Shown: piece after piece, positions 20,522-25,644 of the stretch
Layout of the letters: each line of letters starts with the position of its first letter
Numbering within the stretch: position 1 is the stretch's first letter
Assembly: GCA_003427395.1 (NCBI GenBank)
Contig: BFEA01000074.1
Location: 1,300,147 to 1,325,790, forward strand
DNA from: Chara braunii
Taxonomy: Eukaryota > Streptophyta > Charophyceae > Charales > Characeae
Direction of reading: 5' to 3'
DNA length: 25,644 nucleotides
Program-made: the position numbers and the translations under genes
Notes under the pieces: generated by a model
Databases searched by the model: none
Told to the model about the DNA's origin: nothing
The model's input: only the letters and a program-made list of their open reading frames with translations

Positions 20522-20525
<4 letters not shown>
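20417..20525 (-). repeat. 5' pseudo-LTR of the Penelope-like element
   Basis: Partner of 14822-14930 (11 mismatches in 109 bp, no indels). Its outer edge runs directly into (GA)n at 20525. The roughly 10% divergence suggests that the insertion is old or that the two copies were different when inserted. Confidence 0.9.
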
Positions 20526-20589
<64 letters not shown>

Positions 20590-20609
20590 TGAGAGAGAGA
20601 GAGAGAGGG

Positions 20610-20662
<53 letters not shown>
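20525..20662. repeat. (GA)n microsatellite flanking the Penelope-like element
   Basis: A GA dinucleotide run with a few interruptions (GGTT near 20587-20590, GGGAGAGG near 20607-20614). It corresponds to the (GA)n at the other end of the element, supporting insertion into a pre-existing GA array. Confidence 0.95.
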
Positions 20663-20666
<4 letters not shown>

Positions 20667-21030
20667 AAGGGGGGAAGGGGGGGCTAGGTGAGGGAGAGGA
20701 TGTAGGAATGGAGGGAATAGACATTGATTTTTATCATGGAATTCCTGCCGTTAGGTTCTTCCAGATTAGGCGATTGCGGCGCATACTTCCTCTTTCTCTC
20801 TGCCTGTCTCGTGTCCTCTGTCTGATTGGCTCTGTCATTGCCTTCTTACCAATGCTGTCCTCTTTTAAATCTTGAGTTACTGACGGGATAGGCAGGATGG
20901 GAAAAGTACTGGACCAGATCATTGCCTATACTCTCTGCAGAAGACTGGCATTACACTCCATCAAGTATACTAGTCAGCAGCAAGAATACATTTACAGCTC
21001 TGTGCTTGGCTACTTGATTCGGCCAGTGGC
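20663..21030. other. Unassigned stretch
   Basis: A G-rich tail of the microsatellite (20663-20700), then sequence with no recognised gene or repeat. A 62-codon minus-strand frame here has no domain features. Confidence 0.4.
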
Positions 21031-21034
21031 CTCC

Positions 21035-21135
21035 ACAAGTAGCTCAGTTTTTTAAGGGCCTGTCCCTGGCACTGCTGGCAGGTCTGAGCTGGAATTCAGG
21101 CCTCGGAATTTGTTGGCCTTACTTCGAAGGATGTT
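21035..21135 (+). mobile_element. Weak tRNA-like SINE head candidate (plus strand)
   Basis: TAGCTCAGTTTTTTAAG (from about 21040) resembles a tRNA box A, and GAGCTGGAATTCAGGCC about 45 bases on resembles a degenerate box B. The helices do not fold cleanly and no tail was identified. It is a possible SINE remnant. Confidence 0.3.
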
Positions 21136-22063
21136 TTAACTAGGGCCAGTTAGTGATTTGTTCCACGTACAGGCCTCGACGAGTTTCTACTGCCAGACAT
21201 GGCTGTCAGGCGACCGTAGATTGGCTTTCAGGTCCTTCCATCTCTAATCGTGTGGGAAAATGGAGATCGTCATTGATAGAGTAATAGAGTGCAGGTCCTG
21301 CAGGCATCATCATGCTTGTTTCTCGAGGAATTGGTGTGATTTTGCAGTGGCCGAATGCAGCCGCAGCTTAAGGAACGGTTCTCGAATTCTTATGTGCTCC
21401 GGATTGACCATCGTAGAGAACTGGAAACAGTGGAAGTCAATGCCTTGTTTGATTCTAAGACATGGACCATGATTGGATTCCTAAGACTCAGCAGAATGGG
21501 ATCATGCCAGTGACATCCTCCTCGTCCTCCTCGTTCTCCTCCTTCCCCTCCCTCCTCCCTTCCATTGTGCTGGTGCTGCAGAGAGCTTGCCCGCAAATGC
21601 ATCTGAAAGCACCTGAGACTGTCAATCATGGTGGAAAGCTCGGACTTGGTGCAAAAGGCGTCTTCTCAAATGTTGCAGACCAACTACATACTTCCGAAGA
21701 CCACGCAGCTATTGGAACAGGATGCTTAGTTATTTTGAGAGCTCACTTCCTATCCCTCCTGGAGGCTTTGGCCAAGTAACCACTATCACAAAGAAAGGAA
21801 GGTAGACTGCCATACATAGCCAACCTGGCTGTGCATGGCTAAAGAATAGCACAGCTATTCCTGAAGTAGCCTTGTCTTCTTCTGCCATGCGTAGATCAGC
21901 CAAGGACGCACCACCCAATCGAGTCCTAGGTTCAAACGCGCTTGAGGGCAGCTGATTGGTGCATGTCACAGAGGATGAAGATATAGCCGAGCAAGAAACT
22001 GGGCCCCGAGAGACAGAGGAGCTTGTATTGCTGCTGCGACTGTCCAAGAGAAGTGTTGCTGTG
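21136..22063. other. Unassigned upstream region
   Basis: No supported gene. It contains a C/T-rich tract of CCTCCTCGT-type repeats about 21515-21565. A 105-codon plus-strand frame across 21462-21779 begins in that tract and shows no known domain; an untranslated or missed exon of the downstream gene cannot be excluded. Confidence 0.4.
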
Positions 22064-22102
22064 CTCTTCTTCTTCTTCTTCTTCTTCTTCTTCTTCTTCT
22101 TT
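22064..22102. repeat. (CTT)n microsatellite
   Basis: About 12 CTT units. The poly-lysine reading frame on the minus strand is a by-product. Confidence 0.95.
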
Positions 22103-22373
22103 GACTCTGCTTCACAAGTCAAACCGTTGACCAAACGTTTATGGACCAATCCCTCGCAAATGGACTCGAGAAAAATGAGCCATATTCCACAAGTAGCTCG
22201 GAAAGCCTTTTGGAAATCTCAGCCTTCTATTCCTTCGGGATCCTCATCACACATGTAGGGCCCAGTTAGCTTATAAGATGATGAGACGCTGATGATGGCA
22301 TGATGCCACAGTGGAATCGAACATCCAGAACCTGAATCAGAAGCATTACAGGGTGGAAGCTATGTCCTGCGCG

Positions 22374-22442
22374 ATGGAACAGCATAAGCGTAGAGCACAT
22401 GACAATGCACAGGCTCCCAAGAGTGGAGGCTCTAGAGGCTGA
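22374..22442 (+). promoter_or_regulatory. Upstream short ORF, copy 1
   Basis: ATG to TGA, 22 codons, starting MEQHKRRAHDNA, about 230 bp upstream of the PPP4R4-like start. It sits in the first unit of a 132-bp tandem duplication; the second unit keeps a parallel frame. If it lies in the 5' leader it could act as an upstream ORF; no transcript evidence is available. Confidence 0.3.
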
Positions 22443-22640
22443 TTATACATCCACCCGTGGAGCATTGAGAGGTTGACGAGGAGGTTGTATATGCCGCTGT
22501 GCCCCGTGGAACAGCATAAGCATAGAACACATGCCAATGCGCGGGCGCGGGTTCCCAAAACTGGAGGGTCTAGAGGCTGATTAGAGCAATTTGTGAGGCT
22601 GACAAGGAGGCCGTGGATGCTGCGAGTCCTATCGGCCCAT
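22375..22640 (+). repeat. 132-bp diverged tandem duplication upstream of PPP4R4-like gene
   Basis: TGGAACAGCATAAGC begins at 22375 and 22507, and both units continue with CCCAA...GGAGG.TCTAGAGGCTGATTA and a GAGG.TGACGAGGAGG-like end. The second copy has an in-frame 6-base addition (GCGCGGGCGCGG region). The second short frame, 22506-22580, begins GTG rather than ATG and ends at the same relative TGA. Confidence 0.7.
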
Positions 22641-22668
22641 CACCGACTCTCAGGCTGTAGGGGCAAGC

Positions 22669-25407
22669 ATGTCCATGAGGATCACAGAGTTTCTAGAGCC
22701 ATGGGCAGAGGGAGAGTTCAATACAAGCCTTGCTGGAGGAGTGAGGGAAGTGCCTCGGAAGGAGGGGCTTAAGAGCGGCGAGGAGATCCAACGACTGACA
22801 GTCGACGAGAACCTTACAGAACTTGACCGGATGGCCTTGTACTTGTTGCCATCAGCTCACCCTTTGCAGCAGAGTTGCGCACTCGACAAACTTCCAGCAA
22901 TATACAAAGAGCATGGGCGGATTGCGCATATTGCACTTTTCCCAACTTTCATGCGATCGCTGGACGAGTTTGCTTTGCAGACCCAAGCTGCCGCTGGTGA
23001 GGTGTTGGCCGACATCCTGTCTGACCCATCGCAGTCCAAAGAGATTGCACTTTGGCTCCTCCCTGCGGTAGTTAAAATGCTGAGCTCTAACCGAAACGAC
23101 GAGGTCATCAAGGCATGGCTGTCGGCGCTCTACGCAATGGCGCCCTCTCTACCGGTCAAGAATCTGAAGGACGATCTGTTCAAACTGGCAATGTCCAAGG
23201 GAGAGGTGGAGGAGACGGGCAGGTCTCGTGCCGTATGTGCCTGCATCCTGGGGGCGATCTCACCGTTGCTGAAGCAAGAGGACATCGAGAGACTTTACCT
23301 CGATAAGGCCATGGCCCTCTGCCAGGACACTGACGCGGAGGTGCGGGGAGCTATGAGCATGCAGTTGGCAGCGATTGCGAAAGCTGTGGGCGTGGACGTG
23401 ACAGTGAGAGTGGTCTTGCCAGAGCTGTACGAACTGCTGAACGATGAGGAAGTGGAGGTGAAGACCACAGCCTTCCAAGGCATGGTGGAGATGTTAGACC
23501 TGCTTCCACCCGAAATAAGGATAAAAGGGATATTGCCGTTCTTTAAGCAGTTTGCCACAGCCACAGACGTACGAATCATGGCAGCGGTAGCGAACGAGTT
23601 CGGAAATGTGGTAGGCAAGATGGCAGCTGATCTCTCAGATGATGATATGCAAGGTCTTCTTGAGCATTACAAAAACTTGTGCCGAAAATCTGGCGAAGAT
23701 ATTCGCCCGGCTTGTGCTCAGAACCTCCCAGCTGTGCTCAGGGCATTGGGAGCTCGAAGGTATGCCCTTGTATTGCACGCTCTCCATATTCAGCTGGCTC
23801 AGGACTCGTCTGTGACGGTTCGGAAAACCATAGCAGCCGGGCTTCAGGAGGTGTCGAAAATCATTGGCAAGGAGAGAACAGCAGGGTATTTGAAAGACAT
23901 TGCAGTTCAGCTGCTCAAGGATGGGAACAGAGAAGTCCAGGAGGAGATGATCCGAAACGTTGGCGGCATACTGGGGCAGTTTATGGTCACTGCTCCTCAG
24001 CAGAGAGCCTCTGTCTACACCTCCTTACTCCCAGCTGTCTTGCAAGCGGAGAGTAACATCGGAAATAGGTGGAGGCTTCACCTCGCGCTGCTAGAGACGT
24101 TTCCCCAGTTCCCGACGTACTTCACGAGTGAACAGAATTACGAGCACTTCATCCCGCTCTGTTTCAGGTACATGGCGAATGGCGCTTTGCCTGTTAAATC
24201 TGCGGCGGGGTTTGCGATGGCAGTGCTCATCCGGAGCAATAAGAAAGCTTCGCAGCGATACGAGCTAAGTCAGAAGGTTGTGAGGGAGTTTGCGAAAGGC
24301 AGGAGTTACTGGAGTCGATTGACTTACACCATCTTCTGTGAACACGCGCTGTCAGTCTGCAGTTCACGGTTCTTCAAGGACTTCTTTTTTGATGCTGCAG
24401 TCGATGTAGTGCAAGATGCGATTGCCAGCGTGCGAATGCGGGCGTGCCTCTTGTTGCCAAAGCTCAAGGCAGCAATCAAGCTGCCAGAGGATGTCTTTGC
24501 TCTAGAAAGGATAAACTTCTGTGCGACACAGCGGATGAACGACAACGACCCAGAGGTTGCTCAAATAGCCCATAGCATTGCTGAAGAATACAAGTATTCC
24601 AGTGTGAGATGCAGCGGACTAGAGCATTTCAACGGGACGTCATCGAATCAGGTGGAATTTGAGGCGCTCGACAAGCAGAAGGAGGAGGAGGAGTGGAACA
24701 TGCTGAGCAAAGACGAGCAGGAGGAGAAAAGGAAGCTGGATGAAATGCTACACAGGTTGAGGTTAGAGTCACAGAAACGAGCAATTGGGATGCCAAGTCA
24801 GCAGCCAGGGACAGGGAACAACCCTTCAGAGACGGAAGGCGCCGCATCATCCAAAAGGAACTTCAGGGGAGGGGCTCTGGGGATGGAGAGGGGAACAGTG
24901 GGGACTCCTTTGGGCAAGACATCGACAGCGGCCTCAAAGCAAGGAGGAGACCTAGGAGGTGGAAAGCCTGGGACGTCTCGTGGGATGCCAAGTCGAGGGG
25001 GAGGCGGAGGAGGAGCAAGCAGGGAAAAGGAAAGAGAGACAGCTGTCACTGGAGCTGGCACAGGATTGCGGGGAGGAGGGAGTAGCCAACGCTCGTACAA
25101 TCCTTCGTTCCCGCAGTCTACTGCCGCATCATCAGCAACTTTGAGCGCACTGGGATCTGAAGGTTCAGGAGATGGCTCAGCAGCGGGAGTGAGTAGTCCC
25201 AAAGGGGCTGTCGGAAAGAGTCTGAAACAACAGAGCTTTACGCAGCTTGCTATTGCTGCAGGCGGCTCCCCATCACAAGCATCAGGACCTGGATCACCAT
25301 CTGTGAACACAGCCAACCCGTCCAGTGGTTCGTCAGCCAGGGACCGGCTCCTTGCTGGGCTGAGGCAAAAGTCAACTACAGGGAAGCGGGGCAACCTGGC
25401 CCAGTAG
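22669..25407 (+). CDS. PPP4R4: Protein phosphatase 4 regulatory subunit 4-like HEAT-repeat protein
   Basis: A scaffold-type regulatory subunit expected to bind the PP4 catalytic subunit, largely cytoplasmic in animals. 912 codons in one uninterrupted frame. The ATG at 22669 is the first after an in-frame TGA at 22600, with A at -3; a second ATG follows at 22675. Residues about 39-60 (EEIQRLTVDENLTELDRMAL) match the conserved N-terminal signature of animal PPP4R4. Residues about 60-640 are helical HEAT units rich in AxxxLP and DxxxxVR patterns, and GRSYWSRL (about 544) followed by SVRMRACLLLPKLKAAIKLP is diagnostic of the family. Residues about 663-705 are a charged coiled coil (KQKEEEEWNML). 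The last 200 residues are Gly/Ser/Thr/Pro-rich low complexity. Length is close to the animal protein, which is about 870 residues. Animal orthologues are split among many exons; here no intron is seen, so it is either a naturally intron-poor gene or an intact retrocopy. Confidence 0.93.
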   Translation: MSMRITEFLEPWAEGEFNTSLAGGVREVPRKEGLKSGEEIQRLTVDENLTELDRMALYLLPSAHPLQQSCALDKLPAIYKEHGRIAHIALFPTFMRSLDEFALQTQAAAGEVLADILSDPSQSKEIALWLLPAVVKMLSSNRNDEVIKAWLSALYAMAPSLPVKNLKDDLFKLAMSKGEVEETGRSRAVCACILGAISPLLKQEDIERLYLDKAMALCQDTDAEVRGAMSMQLAAIAKAVGVDVTVRVVLPELYELLNDEEVEVKTTAFQGMVEMLDLLPPEIRIKGILPFFKQFATATDVRIMAAVANEFGNVVGKMAADLSDDDMQGLLEHYKNLCRKSGEDIRPACAQNLPAVLRALGARRYALVLHALHIQLAQDSSVTVRKTIAAGLQEVSKIIGKERTAGYLKDIAVQLLKDGNREVQEEMIRNVGGILGQFMVTAPQQRASVYTSLLPAVLQAESNIGNRWRLHLALLETFPQFPTYFTSEQNYEHFIPLCFRYMANGALPVKSAAGFAMAVLIRSNKKASQRYELSQKVVREFAKGRSYWSRLTYTIFCEHALSVCSSRFFKDFFFDAAVDVVQDAIASVRMRACLLLPKLKAAIKLPEDVFALERINFCATQRMNDNDPEVAQIAHSIAEEYKYSSVRCSGLEHFNGTSSNQVEFEALDKQKEEEEWNMLSKDEQEEKRKLDEMLHRLRLESQKRAIGMPSQQPGTGNNPSETEGAASSKRNFRGGALGMERGTVGTPLGKTSTAASKQGGDLGGGKPGTSRGMPSRGGGGGGASREKERETAVTGAGTGLRGGGSSQRSYNPSFPQSTAASSATLSALGSEGSGDGSAAGVSSPKGAVGKSLKQQSFTQLAIAAGGSPSQASGPGSPSVNTANPSSGSSARDRLLAGLRQKSTTGKRGNLAQ

Positions 25408-25562
25408 ACCACTTCCACTCCCTGTGTGTCTCTCTTTCTCTCCTCTCCTTCTCCCCCCCACTTCGCCCCCCTTTCCTTCCAATCCCTACTTCTCTCTCTT
25501 CAAATGTCTTTCTGGTTTCCCCATAACAGCCTCACAAAGCTTGCGGACACTTCACAAAAGGG

Positions 25563-25567
<5 letters not shown>
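25408..25567 (+). other. Probable 3' UTR of PPP4R4-like gene
   Basis: A C/T-rich stretch after the stop codon. No canonical AATAAA signal and no A-tail, which argues mildly against a recent processed retrocopy ending here. No other gene was seen. Confidence 0.5.

Positions 25568-25644
<77 letters not shown>
25568..25644. repeat. (CT)n microsatellite at window end
   Basis: A CT run that continues to the last base, so the true length is unknown. It is a likely assembly break. Confidence 0.95.

Larger units (their letters stand above)
14822..20525 (-). mobile_element. Penelope-like element with N-terminal GIY-YIG (Chlamys/Naiad-type), degenerate
   Basis: A 5.7-kb minus-strand retroelement bounded by 109-bp direct repeats and embedded in (GA)n. 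Read 5' to 3' it has an RS-rich and coiled-coil region, SAP-like motif, acidic linker, GIY-YIG endonuclease (about 18539-18120), CxC motif (17397-17405) and reverse transcriptase (about 16860-15740). Published N-terminal-EN+ Penelope-like elements have GIY-YIG upstream of RT, a CxC linker, pseudo-LTRs and microsatellite insertion bias, all of which are seen here. Canonical Penelope elements have GIY-YIG after RT. The coding region is split among frames by stops and indels, and motif C is altered, so the copy is dead. Assignment rests on motif order and structure, not on a phylogeny. Confidence 0.85.

Noticed and set aside
14822-20525. LTR retrotransposon because of the direct repeats
   Set aside because: No gag, protease, integrase or primer-binding site; the repeats are 109 bp, abut microsatellites and enclose GIY-YIG plus Penelope-type RT.
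21730-22149. Minus-strand protein with a poly-lysine tract
   Set aside because: The lysines are antisense (CTT)n and the rest shows no recognisable domain.
22857-25418. Antisense frames within the PPP4R4-like gene
   Set aside because: They shadow a well-supported coding frame.

Overview
This is a eukaryotic nuclear window, almost certainly from the green lineage. Evidence is a plant-type telomere-like motif (CCCTAAA), long simple-sequence tracts, two large non-LTR-class retroelements that both look dead, and one long, healthy gene at the right end. A charophyte alga such as Chara would fit, but the sequence alone does not fix the species. The window begins in poly(T) and ends in (CT)n, so both edges may be assembly breakpoints. 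It also contains a sequencing-adapter artefact (2132-2169), a 1-N join at 2513 and a 40-N gap (14712-14751).

Layout. 1-2048 is a patchwork of A-tailed repeats, including a tRNA-derived SINE candidate, an inverted repeat and a 36-bp minisatellite, with no supported gene. 2049-10433 (minus strand) is a LINE: its poly(A) tail reads as poly(T) at 2049-2071, followed by a long 3' UTR, ORF2 (APE endonuclease, reverse transcriptase, zf-RVT zinc finger; 7409 to 3258) and ORF1 (RRM-like region and CCHC knuckle; 10433 to about 7478). ORF2 keeps one reading frame for 4.15 kb but carries seven internal stops; ORF1 carries stops and frameshifts. 10434-11840 upstream of the LINE is pyrimidine-rich tandem repeat, then a CpG-dense patch (about 11900-12175), then a proline-type minisatellite (12250-12960).

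13080-14610 holds a second copy of a motif also found in the LINE 3' end, a 158-bp near-perfect tandem duplication and an A-tract. 14822-20525 (minus strand) is the most interesting object: a full-length but decayed Penelope-like element with permuted domains. An N-terminal GIY-YIG nuclease precedes a CxC linker and a C-terminal RT. It is bounded by 109-bp direct repeats (pseudo-LTRs) and sits inside a (GA)n microsatellite. This matches the recently described N-terminal-EN+ Penelope-like class (Chlamys/Naiad), here with an RS-rich, coiled-coil, SAP-like and acidic N-terminal extension.

20663-22668 is mostly non-coding: a second tRNA-like SINE candidate, a (CTT)n tract, and a 132-bp duplication carrying two parallel short upstream reading frames. 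22669-25407 (plus strand) encodes an uninterrupted 912-residue HEAT-repeat protein that matches protein phosphatase 4 regulatory subunit 4 (PPP4R4), the only apparently functional protein gene in the window. The retroelements do not form a pathway with it. Together they show a host gene in a repeat-rich neighbourhood whose mobile elements have decayed, with several G-to-A-compatible changes suggestive of cytosine-methylation decay.
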